Positions 56,040 through 64,000 of a DNA stretch of 64,000 nucleotides are shown in pieces. A program made the position numbers and the translations under genes. The stretch is taken from assembly GCA_002733715.2 (NCBI GenBank), contig NVWQ02000055.1, positions 62,001 to 126,000 on the forward strand, written 5' to 3'. This DNA is from Methylophaga sp. (lineage in GTDB: Bacteria > Pseudomonadota > Gammaproteobacteria > Nitrosococcales > Methylophagaceae). Numbering within the stretch: position 1 is the stretch's first letter; the number at the start of each line of letters is the position of its first letter. The notes under the pieces were generated by a model that made no database searches, was not told the DNA's origin, and saw only the letters and a list, made by a program, of their open reading frames with translations.

Positions 56040-56417
56040 TTAATCGTACTTAATGTATTTAAAACGCGGGTCTGAAGGGGTGCCTTCAAATGGACTGCCA
56101 TCTTGTTTACCTGGCTGCCATTGCACAACCTCTTCTATTTTTTTAGCTAATTCAAAATCTTTATCGGTAATGCCTTTGGCGCTATGTGTGGTTAATTTTA
56201 CAATCACAAAGGCATAAGAAGCCGATATATCAGGGTGATGCCATGCTGCTTCAGCTAAATGGCCAACGGTATTAATTACCATTAATGTGCCTTTCCAGCC
56301 GCTGGTTTTATACTTGCGCCTGATCCAGCCATTTTCGAAATACCAGTGTGGTAATTCTGCCGTTAATTTTTCAGCGACTTGTGCTTCTGTATACGTTTTT
56401 TCGTTACTTTCTGACAT
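56040..56417 (-). CDS. Pterin-4a-carbinolamine dehydratase-like protein
   Basis: 125 residues from the ATG at 56417; a longer frame to 56456 runs into repeat-like sequence. The active-site motif AEAAWHHPDISASYAFVIVKL with the His-His-Pro and the later THSAKGIT define the family. These enzymes dehydrate 4a-hydroxypterins. Position at the head of fhcBADC suggests a job tied to tetrahydromethanopterin rather than aromatic amino-acid hydroxylation (inference). Confidence 0.9.
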   Translation of the reverse strand: MSESNEKTYTEAQVAEKLTAELPHWYFENGWIRRKYKTSGWKGTLMVINTVGHLAEAAWHHPDISASYAFVIVKLTTHSAKGITDKDFELAKKIEEVVQWQPGKQDGSPFEGTPSDPRFKYIKYD

Positions 56418-56493
56418 AACAATTTCAGCCTTTAAATTATTTATACCTATGGCCATTCAAAATTTATAAAATCATGATAACTTTACAAAGGCT

Positions 56494-56575
56494 CGTCATT
56501 CCCGCGAAAGCGGGAATCCAACGATAGTGGCTAGTTCCACTGCCCATGGATCCCCGCTTTCGCGAGGATGACGAA
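56494..56575. repeat. CGTCAT hairpin-pair repeat
   Basis: CGTCATTCCCGCGAAAGCGG, AATCCAACGATAGTGG, spacer, TTCCACTGCCCATGGATCCC and CGCTTTCGCGAGGATGACG. This is the cleanest copy of the unit in the window and nearly identical to that at 11714-11796. Lies between the SPOR and pterin-dehydratase genes. TTATACCTATGG at 56438 may be a decayed outer terminus. Confidence 0.85.
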
Positions 56576-56636
56576 AAATAGACCTCTACAGCTTTATTCC
56601 CCTTGGATACCTTGAGCATACTCTAATCATGTCCTT

Positions 56637-57179
56637 CTATCCATGCTTTGCTCTCATTAATAATGACTCAATTTTGTTTTGCTTTAACTGTTTTTGTAGT
56701 TGATCTGCCTTATCTCGCCCGATAATAGGACCCACCTGTACGCGATGCCATGTGTCTTTATTGTCAATGGTGACTGTTTGCACTTTAGATTCTATCCCCA
56801 ACAAGGCCAACCTTGCCCTATAGCTATCGGCATCCGCTGCTTTTCTAAACGAGCCTACTTGCAACATATAACTGACTTTTTCTTTTGATTCTGGGGTTGT
56901 CGCTTGCGGCGGTGATGTCACAATAGGTACTTGTTTTGGCGTATTAACCACCACTTCCATTTCTGGCAATAAGGTATAAAAATCAAAGGTCGGCTCAATA
57001 TTTTTATTGGCTTTTTGCTCTGTTTCTGTCGCAGCTTTATCTAGCCGTTCTGCTGGCACATTATCTTTTAAATGCAAAAGAAACATCACAAAAGCACCGA
57101 CAGCAAAACTAAGTAGCATCGGTCCCCAAGGCGGTGTTTTTTGCTTTGCGCTATTTCGTGAGTTTTTTCTTGTCGCCAT
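56637..57179 (-). CDS. SPOR-domain membrane protein, FtsN-like
   Basis: 180 residues. A Lys/Arg-rich cytoplasmic start is followed by one helix (about 17-37, GPMLLSFAVGAFVMFLLHL), a Pro/Thr linker and a C-terminal SPOR domain (YMLQVGSFRKAADADSYRARLALLGIESKVQTV..WHRVQVGPI). SPOR domains bind denuded glycan at the division septum. Position directly after argS (one-base overlap) and near priA matches the argS-ftsN neighbourhood of other gammaproteobacteria, but it is shorter than E. coli FtsN. Confidence 0.9.
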   Translation of the reverse strand: MATRKNSRNSAKQKTPPWGPMLLSFAVGAFVMFLLHLKDNVPAERLDKAATETEQKANKNIEPTFDFYTLLPEMEVVVNTPKQVPIVTSPPQATTPESKEKVSYMLQVGSFRKAADADSYRARLALLGIESKVQTVTIDNKDTWHRVQVGPIIGRDKADQLQKQLKQNKIESLLMRAKHG

Positions 57180-58939
57180 TACATGCTCTCCGGAGCAGAC
57201 ACACCTATTACGCCCAAACCATTTTCAATTACTTGTTTGACCGCACTTATCAATGTTAACCGTGCTTGGCTAAGCTCAATATCATCAACAATAAAGTGAT
57301 GGGCGTTGTAATAAGTGTGGAAATCACGCGCTAAATCAATTAAATAATGCGCCAAAATATGGGGCGTGTAATTTAATGCTGCGGTTTCAATAATTTCTGA
57401 ATATCGTGACAAGGCAGTGAATAATGCCAGCTCATGATCTTCTGTCAAACAGTTTAAATTGGCTTCGCCTTGCTTTGCATCCCACGACAAACCACGCTCG
57501 GCTAATTGTCTAAACACACTGCATACCCGTGCATGTGCATATTGCACATAATAAACAGGATTATCGTTGCTTTGAGATTTGGCTAATTCAAGATCAAAAT
57601 CCATATGTTGATCAGCACCACGCATCACATAGAAGAACCGAGCCGCATCTTTGCCAATTTCTTCTCGTAACTCTTTTAGCGTGACAAATTGACCACTACG
57701 AGTCGACATGGCGATTTTTTCTGCACCTCGATATAACACTGCAAACTGAACCAATAACACTTTTAGTTTTTCTTGGTCTTTTCCCATTGCCGTGAGTGAT
57801 GCTTTTACCCGAGGAATATAACCATGATGATCACTACCCCAGACATCAATTATCGTATCAAAACCCCGATTAAATTTATTTAAATGATAAGCAATATCAG
57901 ATGCAAAATAAGTTGTTTGACCATTATCACGCACTACAACACGATCTTTTTCATCACCATAATCGGTTGATTTAAACCACCATGCCCCGTCTTTTTCATA
58001 CAATACATTGGAGGCTTTTAACTGCTCAATCGCTTTATCAACATCACCCGATTCCATCAGTGATCGCTCAGAAAACCATTCATCGTAATCCGCTCCAAAA
58101 TCCATAAGGTCTTCTTTAATGCCTGCAATAATCGAGTTTAAGCCCAGGTCAAATACGTTTCGATATTCAGCTTCACCCAATAATGCCTTAGCATTCACAA
58201 TTAACGCATCAATATGAAGTTCTTTATCACCACCTTGCGGTTCATCATCAGGCACATTAGCAAACACTTCTAAACTTGCTCTAGATAACTCATCACCTAA
58301 ATCATTTTTTAATGCCGCAGCAATATCTAAAACATAATCACCTTTATAGGCGTTACTTGGGAAAGTAAATTGTTCACCACAGGCAGTCAAATAACGTAAC
58401 CACACACTGGTGGCCAAAATATCCATCTGCCGACCAGCATCATTCACATAATATTCTCGGTGAACATCAAATCCTATTTCAGAGAGCAAACTACTAACAA
58501 CAGAACCATATGCTGCACCCCGACCATGACCTACATGCAATGGTCCTGTTGGGTTAGCTGATACAAACTCAACTTGGGCGCGCTTGCCAGCGCCAATTTT
58601 ACTTTGACCAAACTGATTGCCAGCCGCCAACACATCTTTAACAATTTGCTGGGCTGAATCCGCAGAAAGCGTGAAATTAATAAATCCAGGGCCAGCAATA
58701 TCTACTTTAGTTATAAAATCAGCATTAGCCACAACTTCTACAATATGAGTTGCTATTTGGCGCGGATTCATTTTTGCCGTGCGCGCTAACATCATTGCAA
58801 TATTACAAGCAAAATCGCCGTGCGCTTTGTCTTTAGTGCGTTCTATTTGTATTTCTGGTAAATCGATTTCAGGTAATGCACCACTAGCAATTAAATCTAA
58901 TAATGATTGTTCAATCAGTTTTTTTAGCTGGTCTTTCAA
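57179..58939 (-). CDS. argS: Arginyl-tRNA synthetase
   Basis: 586 residues. The N-terminal Add-1 domain (about 1-110) is followed by the class I HIGH motif in [26 protein letters not shown]-like [13 protein letters not shown] lies near 418, and the C-terminal anticodon-binding DALR domain ends [18 protein letters not shown]. Charges tRNA-Arg. Same strand as priA upstream and the SPOR gene downstream. Confidence 0.98.
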   Translation of the reverse strand: MKDQLKKLIEQSLLDLIASGALPEIDLPEIQIERTKDKAHGDFACNIAMMLARTAKMNPRQIATHIVEVVANADFITKVDIAGPGFINFTLSADSAQQIVKDVLAAGNQFGQSKIGAGKRAQVEFVSANPTGPLHVGHGRGAAYGSVVSSLLSEIGFDVHREYYVNDAGRQMDILATSVWLRYLTACGEQFTFPSNAYKGDYVLDIAAALKNDLGDELSRASLEVFANVPDDEPQGGDKELHIDALIVNAKALLGEAEYRNVFDLGLNSIIAGIKEDLMDFGADYDEWFSERSLMESGDVDKAIEQLKASNVLYEKDGAWWFKSTDYGDEKDRVVVRDNGQTTYFASDIAYHLNKFNRGFDTIIDVWGSDHHGYIPRVKASLTAMGKDQEKLKVLLVQFAVLYRGAEKIAMSTRSGQFVTLKELREEIGKDAARFFYVMRGADQHMDFDLELAKSQSNDNPVYYVQYAHARVCSVFRQLAERGLSWDAKQGEANLNCLTEDHELALFTALSRYSEIIETAALNYTPHILAHYLIDLARDFHTYYNAHHFIVDDIELSQARLTLISAVKQVIENGLGVIGVSAPESM

Positions 58940-59012
58940 AGTGGAATAGCCTTACTAATGTATTAATCATGATATTTTAACCTATCTCAGTAAGATGATC
59001 ATATCCTTAAAA

Positions 59013-59098
59013 CGTCATTCTCGCGAACGCGGGAATCCAACGATTGTAAATGTTTAAATAGCCCATGGATCCCCGATTAAAGATCTCGAGGATGACGC
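59013..59098. repeat. CGTCAT hairpin-pair repeat, mixed type
   Basis: The left half CGTCATTCTCGCGAACGCGG..GAATCCAACGAT is of the CGCGAA type. The right half CCATGGATCCCCGATTAAAG..ATCTCGAGGATGACG carries the CTCGA-type arm also seen at 36679-36708 and 61594-61623. Sits between argS and priA. Confidence 0.8.
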
Positions 59099-59130
59099 GG
59101 TTTCATAGAGTGAGCGTTATAAAATAATAA

Positions 59131-61314
59131 TCACATTAAATCAACCGGATCAATATCAATCGACCATCTGACTTTACGAGCCAATTTCAATTTTGAAATA
59201 GCGTTAATGGTGTGATCTAATAATTGATGAATGGGTTTTCGTTTTGAACAGGACAATAAGAGCTGTGCTCTATATCGACCTGCTCTTTTTTCCATTATTG
59301 CTGGCACGGGGCCTAATATCATTACTTGTTGTTGATTAGCTTTATTTAATAACTCTAATGCTTCGGTTAAAAACAGCATGGCGAGAGATTGTTGTTTATC
59401 CTCTGCTCGAATCACGCAGAGTGATCCCCCCGGGGGTAACCCCATATCCTTACGTTGTGCTAAAATTTTTTGGGCAATAAAATTATAATCTTGCCCTATT
59501 AAATCTTTCCAAAAATCATTTTTTATTTGGCTGGTTTGAATAAACACTTCGCCAGGTTTTTGTCCTCGTCCTGCTCTGCCTGTTACTTGGGTAATCAGTT
59601 GCGCTAAAATTTCTGTAGCCCGAAAATCGGCACTAAATAAACCTTGATCAGCATCTAAAACGCCGACTAAAGTGACATTATGAAAATCATGACCTTTAGC
59701 TAACATTTGTGTGCCCACTAATATTTTGGCACCGCCTTGTTGAATCTCATCAATAATTTCAGCAAAGACATTCACTTTTTGGGTGGAATCACGATCAATT
59801 CTAATCACCTCTGTTTCAGGGAAATATAGCTGCAAAGTTTGTTCTAATTGCTGTGTTCCCACACCATAGGTTTTTAGTTCCGTTGTTTTACAAGTAGGGC
59901 AATGTTGAATTAAACGATGAATCAAACCACAGTGGTGACACATTAAAATATTGCGTGATTGATGCACAATCATTTTTGCATCACATGAAGTACAAGATGC
60001 GATCCAATTACAATCATGACACATTAATACAGGCGCAAAGCCTCGGCGATTTATAAATAATAAAACCTGATTACCTAGGCTGATTTGCTGTTGAATCGCT
60101 TTATATAAAATAGTTGAGATACCGCTATTTGCAGTCGGGCCTTCACTATCTATCACTTTTATTTTAGGTAATTTAGCGCCGGTAGCACGCTCTGTTAAAT
60201 TTAACAGCGCATATCGCCCTTGTTCGACGTTATAGAGACTTTCTAGTGATGGGGTAGCACTTCCTAAGACAATAGGGATATCTGCTCTCTGTGCTCTTAT
60301 TAAGGCGACACTACGTGCATGGTAACGCAAACCATCTTGTTGTTTATAAGAACCATCATGTTCTTCATCAATAATAATCAAACCAATATTTTTTAGGGGC
60401 GTGAATACAGCTGATCGTGTTCCTATCACCACATCAGCCAAGCCATCTCGTGCTAATAACCACGCTTGTTTTCGATCACCGTCTGATACAGCAGAGTTTA
60501 GCACCACAATATTAGCATCTAAATGTTGGCGAAATCGCTGGACAAACTGAGTGGTTAAACCAATTTCAGGAATTAGAATAAGTGCTTGTTTGCCTTTTTC
60601 AATAATTTGTTTTGTTAGTTGAATATAAACTTCTGTTTTGCCACTACCTGTAATGCCATGTAGTAGATAAGGCTTAAAGCTATCATGATATTTCCAAACA
60701 GCACCAACTACATCTCGCTGTTGTTTAGATAAAGTATGAGATGGCTCAGTATCACAAGCTAATAGTGTTTGTTTTACTTGTTGATGCTGTTTTATTAGTT
60801 TTTTATCTTCAAGTGAAAATAATGATGATTTACAAGATCCTAATTCAGCTATTATCTGTTGTTGTGAAATAGCGTCTGAATAGTTAGCTAAATAAGACAT
60901 TATTTGCTGTTGTTTTTTGCCTAGTTTTATTTCATCTTGGTTTAATTCTAACTGCCAATAAGTTTCAGTTTTTAATTCAGCGAGATCTTGTTGCCGTAGC
61001 TTTTTAGGTAATGCCGCCTGAAAACATTCTCCGATTGGATGATGGTAATAATTACTGACCCAGTTAATAAGTTCAAAAGTAGTTTGTGGAATTAAGACTT
61101 GATCATCAATAATCTTTTCAATCGTTTTTAATTTAGCATTATACTTTTCAAATGTTGATGTTGAAATACCCACTATTATTCCTACTAGTTGCCGTGATCG
61201 AAATGAAACTAAAACTCTCATACCAATTTCAGCAGTGATATTTGAATCTGTATTGAGATAATCAAAAACAGTTCGTAATGGACAAGGGATGGCAATATGC
61301 AGAATAGATGTCAT
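59131..61314 (-). CDS. priA: Primosomal helicase PriA
   Basis: 727 residues. The N-terminal 3'-DNA-binding domain is followed by the helicase core with Walker A LLHGITGSGKTEVYIQL, IIIDEEHDGSYKQQDGLRYHARSVA and GSATPSLESL. The zinc-binding cysteine block is MCHDCNWIASCTSCDAKM..MCHHCGLIHRLIQHCPTCKT, and QVTGRAGRGQKPGEV follows. It restarts stalled forks. The gene borders the DnaA-box cluster upstream of its start. Confidence 0.98.
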   Translation of the reverse strand: MTSILHIAIPCPLRTVFDYLNTDSNITAEIGMRVLVSFRSRQLVGIIVGISTSTFEKYNAKLKTIEKIIDDQVLIPQTTFELINWVSNYYHHPIGECFQAALPKKLRQQDLAELKTETYWQLELNQDEIKLGKKQQQIMSYLANYSDAISQQQIIAELGSCKSSLFSLEDKKLIKQHQQVKQTLLACDTEPSHTLSKQQRDVVGAVWKYHDSFKPYLLHGITGSGKTEVYIQLTKQIIEKGKQALILIPEIGLTTQFVQRFRQHLDANIVVLNSAVSDGDRKQAWLLARDGLADVVIGTRSAVFTPLKNIGLIIIDEEHDGSYKQQDGLRYHARSVALIRAQRADIPIVLGSATPSLESLYNVEQGRYALLNLTERATGAKLPKIKVIDSEGPTANSGISTILYKAIQQQISLGNQVLLFINRRGFAPVLMCHDCNWIASCTSCDAKMIVHQSRNILMCHHCGLIHRLIQHCPTCKTTELKTYGVGTQQLEQTLQLYFPETEVIRIDRDSTQKVNVFAEIIDEIQQGGAKILVGTQMLAKGHDFHNVTLVGVLDADQGLFSADFRATEILAQLITQVTGRAGRGQKPGEVFIQTSQIKNDFWKDLIGQDYNFIAQKILAQRKDMGLPPGGSLCVIRAEDKQQSLAMLFLTEALELLNKANQQQVMILGPVPAIMEKRAGRYRAQLLLSCSKRKPIHQLLDHTINAISKLKLARKVRWSIDIDPVDLM

Positions 61315-61376
61315 TATTATAATTATAATATATATATTTAAAAGATTATGTTGATGTTGTTTATTGTCTGTTGATA

Positions 61377-61506
61377 TGTGGATAAACGATATTTAAAATT
61401 TAAAATCAAAAACTTAATTTAAATTACTATGTTGATAAGTAGCTTTGTTTTCATCTTTATACTTGTGGATAAACAGCTAAGTTATCCACAGCTAAAGTTA
61501 TCCACA
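61377..61506. promoter_or_regulatory. Cluster of four perfect DnaA boxes in AT-rich DNA
   Basis: TTATCCACA or its complement TGTGGATAA occurs at 61377-61385, 61464-61472, 61482-61490 and 61498-61506, two in each orientation. A near match (TTATACAGA) lies at 61532-61540. The flank 61315-61440 is extremely AT-rich (runs such as ATATATATTTAAAAG and TTTAAAATTTAAAATC), as expected of an unwinding region. It lies in the 475-base gap between priA and folA. It could be the chromosomal origin or a DnaA-titrating or regulatory site. Confidence 0.7.
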
Positions 61507-61548
61507 GCTTTTTATTACGTTTATAAAGTGCTTATACAGATGTTATTG

Positions 61549-61786
61549 TATAAACCCGTAATGCTTCAATCTGCAAGGTATTTACCAATATCGCGTCATC
61601 CTCGAGATCTTTTATCGAGGATCTTACAGTCTCCCACTAAGCTTGTGTTCAGCTTGACTGGGTAAACATGCGCTAGTCTTGCTTAAACTCAGATCCCGGC
61701 TACAAACCTGTCGGGATGAAGGGATAAGTGAAGCATGCTGGAATGACGATGTGGTAAAATCTGCAACTTGATTGATTATGGGTATA
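61549..61786. repeat. Composite repeat with two interior hairpins before folA
   Basis: The left terminus TATAAACCCGTAATGCTTCA and the right terminus TTGATTGATTATGGGTATA are inverted copies of the TATACCC-type end, each with CTGCAA at its inner side. Interior: a CTCGA-type CGTCAT hairpin at 61594-61623 and a CAGATCCCGGCTAC / GTCGGGATGA hairpin at 61691-61720. The right end stops three bases before the folA start codon. Confidence 0.75.
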
Positions 61787-61789
61787 TAA

Positions 61790-62308
61790 ATGAAAATAGC
61801 ACTGATTGTTGCAACAGATCAGCAAGGATTAATAGGAAAAGACAATGATCTTCCTTGGCATTTATCTGCTGATCTGCAATATTTTAAAAAAGTGACCATG
61901 GGTAAACCAATTATTATGGGTAGAAATACCCATGAATCGATAGGCCGACCTTTACCTGGTCGACAAAATATTATTGTTACCAAAAATCGATCTTATAAAA
62001 CAGAGGGTTGCACAATTGTTTATTCAACGGATGATGCGCTGTTGGCCGCAGCAGACGCCGATGAAGTAATGGTGATGGGTGGGGCATCTTTATATACACA
62101 ATTATTACCACAAGCAGATAAACTTTATTTAACCTTAGTTCACGCTAATTTAGAAGGCGATACTTGGTTTCCGGAGTGGCATACAGAGGAATGGCAACAG
62201 ATAAGTCGAGAAGATCATCCGGCAGACGATAAAAATGAATATCCCTACAGTTTTATCGTCTATGAAAAGATGGTTTATCCTCGTGACCATTCAAATTACA
62301 GAAAATAG
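61790..62308 (+). CDS. folA: Dihydrofolate reductase
   Basis: 172 residues. MKIALIVATDQQGLIGKDNDLPWHLSADLQYFKKVTMGKPIIMGRNTHESIGRPLPGRQNIIVT covers the folate and NADPH sites, with an acidic active-site residue in the LPWHLSADL helix region. VMVMGGASLYTQLLPQADKLYLT follows, and HAEFEGDT-like HANLEGDTWFPEW lies near the C-terminus. It reduces dihydrofolate. No clear ribosome site is seen, since the upstream bases belong to a repeat end. Confidence 0.97.
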   Translation: MKIALIVATDQQGLIGKDNDLPWHLSADLQYFKKVTMGKPIIMGRNTHESIGRPLPGRQNIIVTKNRSYKTEGCTIVYSTDDALLAAADADEVMVMGGASLYTQLLPQADKLYLTLVHANLEGDTWFPEWHTEEWQQISREDHPADDKNEYPYSFIVYEKMVYPRDHSNYRK

Positions 62309-62310
62309 CT

Positions 62311-62424
62311 TTGTCATCCCGGTAGGCTTGTAGCCGGGATCTGAGTATAAATAAGACATTCATTAAGCACTCGAGGCAGTGACAGAGGAGTGAAAACGTT
62401 GCAGATTAATGATTATGGGGATAA
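62311..62424. repeat. CCGGGAT-type hairpin repeat after folA
   Basis: TTGTCATCCCGGTAGGCTTG and TAGCCGGGATCTGAG form the second hairpin type. The unit ends at GTTGCAGATTAATGATTATG..GGGATAA, again the TATACCC-like terminus. The final bases contain the stop codon of the small gene on the opposite strand. Confidence 0.7.
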
Positions 62425-62667
62425 ATGTTCTTTATCAGAAGTTAAAATCCGCAAAGCAGCTTGAGTATGTTCAGCAGCTTCGTGACCTAAATCAGTTAAA
62501 TAGCCACCATCAGCACTATCAACCAAACCTTTATCATGTAAACGTTTCGTTGCCTCAACAAGCCCTTCACGGGCGGTGTTGTGGACTTTTATTCCTTCTT
62601 GGGTTGTATCTAAATTATAACGAAGTAAAACTTCGATTTCATCGACTAATGTTTGTTGTATTGGCAT
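62413..62667 (-). CDS. TIGR02647-type small conserved protein
   Basis: 84 residues. TLVDEIEVLLRYNLDTTQEGIKVH and GLVEATKRLHDKGLVDSADGGYLTDLGHEAAEHTQ match a short conserved protein of Pseudomonas, Vibrio and relatives that looks like a winged-helix DNA-binding unit. Function is unknown. Its last three residues and stop fall within a repeat terminus, so the end may have been remodelled. Confidence 0.85.
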   Translation of the reverse strand: MPIQQTLVDEIEVLLRYNLDTTQEGIKVHNTAREGLVEATKRLHDKGLVDSADGGYLTDLGHEAAEHTQAALRILTSDKEHLSP

Positions 62668-62881
62668 GTTTTTACCTTAATTTTGAATTTAAAACTATCC
62701 TACACGGATTTATACTAGAAAAGGATGAATTTAAAATTTGTAGCAGGATCATTGCTAGATAATAATAGAAAATGTGAGGAATAACACGGAAAAATTATAT
62801 AAAATTGATCCATAATGTTATTACCTACCCTTTAGGTACAGTAGCATCCTTGTTATATATATGGTATAAAAACACTCAATT

Positions 62882-63391
62882 ATGATAAAAAACAATAAAA
62901 TACAAGGTTTTACGTTATTAGAGTTAATGATAACAGTCGCGATTGCTGCTATTTTAACAGCGATAGGTATTCCTAGTTTTACGGGTTTAATTAGGGATAG
63001 TCGAATGACAACAAGCACTAATGATTTTCTCACAGCATTAAATTATGCCCGCAGTGAAGCCGCGACAAGAAATGAAAATGTAATAGTTCAAAGTAAGAGT
63101 GGAACAAACCTTGATTGGAAGGATGGCTGGGATGTTTATATTGATGCTAATACTGATAATATAGTTGATCCTGGAGAGTTATTAAAAACTCATGATGCCT
63201 TACCAGCGGGCTATACCTTAACTTCCAATAATTTTAACACTCAAGTTGAATATGATCCTTCAGGGATGATAACAACTAATTTTAATGCAAGTTTTTTTCT
63301 CTGTTTAAATTCTGACGCAAGTACGGCTAGAGCAGTTATTGTTAACCGTTTAGGGCGAGCAAGGGTAGATACGGCTGTAACATGTTCTTAA
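62882..63391 (+). CDS. fimT: GspH/FimT-type minor pseudopilin
   Basis: 169 residues. The prepilin leader ends in G followed by FTLLELMITVAIAAILTAIGIP with the conserved Glu at +5, and the body carries ALNYARSEAATRNENV as in FimT/FimU/GspH. It is a minor component that primes type IV pilus assembly. First gene of a minor pilin operon that overlaps pilV by ten bases and continues to the window edge. Confidence 0.92.
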   Translation: MIKNNKIQGFTLLELMITVAIAAILTAIGIPSFTGLIRDSRMTTSTNDFLTALNYARSEAATRNENVIVQSKSGTNLDWKDGWDVYIDANTDNIVDPGELLKTHDALPAGYTLTSNNFNTQVEYDPSGMITTNFNASFFLCLNSDASTARAVIVNRLGRARVDTAVTCS

Positions 63392-63852
63392 CAAAAATAA
63401 AGAATAAAGGTTTCACATTAATAGAAGTGTTAATTACACTTGTTATTATGGCTATTGGCTTGCTGGGCTTAGCTGGGCTTCAAATAAGTTCTCTGCGTGA
63501 TAATTTAAGTGCTGAACACCGAGGGAAAGCAGCACAATTAGCCTATGATATGGCCGATAGAATGCGATCGAATATCGATAGAAACAATATGGTTGGACTA
63601 AATGACTATACAAACGCAGCAGTTGAAAACACCAATTGTATTGCTGTGCCAATTGTTGGCTGTACAGCAACAGAACAAGCTGGTCATGATGTATTTGAAT
63701 GGGAGAGGGAAGTTGCTAACTCGCTTCCGTTCGGTCAAGGAGATGTGAGTGTTGCGGCAGGTGTCTATAGCATAATTGTTGAGTGGGATGATGACCGCAG
63801 TGGTGTGGTTGATGCAAGTGATGCGGCGTTTACAATAAGGTTTGAACCATGA
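63382..63852 (+). CDS. pilV: Type IV pilus minor pilin PilV
   Basis: 156 residues. The prepilin leader KNKG is followed by FTLIEVLITLVIMAIGLLGLAGLQ and the PilV hallmark HRGKAAQLAYDMADRMRSN. A C-terminal VEWDDDRSGVVDASDAAF follows. It overlaps the next gene by four bases (ATGA). Confidence 0.95.
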   Translation: MFLTKIKNKGFTLIEVLITLVIMAIGLLGLAGLQISSLRDNLSAEHRGKAAQLAYDMADRMRSNIDRNNMVGLNDYTNAAVENTNCIAVPIVGCTATEQAGHDVFEWEREVANSLPFGQGDVSVAAGVYSIIVEWDDDRSGVVDASDAAFTIRFEP

Positions 63853-64000
63853 GAATAAATAACATTAGGAATCAGATAGGTTTTACTATCATAGAACTTA
63901 TGATAGCGCTCACGATAGGCTTGTTTTTAACGGCAGGCGCAGTAAAAATATTTACCGGAACAAAAAACATTAACCGTACACAAGAAAACCTGTCCAGAAT
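63849..64000 (+). CDS. pilW: Type IV pilus minor pilin PilW, 5' part
   Basis: Open from the ATG overlapping the pilV stop to the window edge. The leader ends QIG, then FTIIELMIALTIGLFLTAGAV with Glu at +5, followed by KIFTGTKNINRTQENLSR, as in PilW. Third gene of the minor pilin operon, cut by the window. Confidence 0.88.
   Translation, partial: MRINNIRNQIGFTIIELMIALTIGLFLTAGAVKIFTGTKNINRTQENLSR

Noticed and set aside
61429..61665. Short plus-strand ORF of 78 codons between priA and folA
   Set aside because: It overlaps the DnaA boxes and a repeat hairpin, has no ribosome site and no protein-like composition.
62409..62762. Plus-strand ORF of 117 codons after folA
   Set aside because: Antisense to the recognisable TIGR02647-type gene and starts inside a repeat terminus.
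1..64000. CRISPR array, rRNA operon, prophage or classical insertion sequence
   Set aside because: No evenly spaced direct repeats, rRNA sequence, phage structural genes or transposase were found; all repeats seen are scattered palindromes.

Overview
The window looks like chromosome of a free-living, probably marine, gammaproteobacterium that oxidises one-carbon compounds. The housekeeping gene order is gammaproteobacterial: topA/smg/dprA/LysM facing def/fmt/rsmB/ntrYX/trkA, then algH/ruvX/pyrR/pyrB/pyrC', and priA/argS/SPOR. The one-carbon signature is a complete fhcBADC cluster, the tetrahydromethanopterin-linked formyltransferase/hydrolase of methylotrophs. A Methylophaga-like methylotroph is my best guess, but this rests on gene content only.

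Layout. 1-2.3 kb: the 5' part of an AsmA-like gene and rarD. 2.5-11 kb: an unusual co-directional cluster of eight genes. It encodes a secreted acidic protein, a lipoprotein, a membrane-anchored coiled-coil protein, a PEGA/FGE-like protein, a tiny exported peptide, a MotA/TolQ/ExbB-type channel protein and two von Willebrand A (VWA) proteins. Each VWA protein begins with an ExbD/TolR-like transmembrane helix carrying the key aspartate. I read it as a possible ion-driven envelope machine with no name that I know. 11-18 kb: UPF0178, a lipoprotein, a chalcone-isomerase-like protein, topA, smg, dprA and a LysM protein. 18-31.8 kb: def, fmt, rsmB, a DUF4390 protein, an NtrY-like kinase, an NtrX-like regulator with a decayed sigma-54 ATPase domain, trkA, algH, ruvX and pyrimidine genes. 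31.8-39.2 kb: an accessory cluster with a GPH transporter, an acyl-adenylating enzyme, two tandem ThiF/E1-like enzymes plus the stub of a third, and a TonB receptor. 39.4-44.1 kb: an RND efflux pair whose pump has a C-terminal TPR-like extension. 44.1-50.9 kb: tRNA-Asp, ycaO, a cytochrome c, a PhnA-like protein, Kbp (LysM/BON), DUF937, dodecin, DUF2235 and fbp. 51-56.5 kb: a GIY-YIG nuclease bracketed by repeat halves, then fhcCDAB and a pterin dehydratase. 56.6-61.3 kb: SPOR protein, argS, priA. 61.3-64 kb: a cluster of four perfect DnaA boxes, folA, a small TIGR02647-type protein and the start of a type IV minor pilin operon.

The window is peppered with short palindromic repeats. They share termini (consensus near TATACCC.TAAT) but have at least three different interiors. 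Some provide stop codons, lie directly before start codons, or sit in a broken gene. One copy is opened up to hold a GIY-YIG endonuclease gene, which suggests a small self-spreading element. No CRISPR array, rRNA, prophage or classical insertion sequence was seen.
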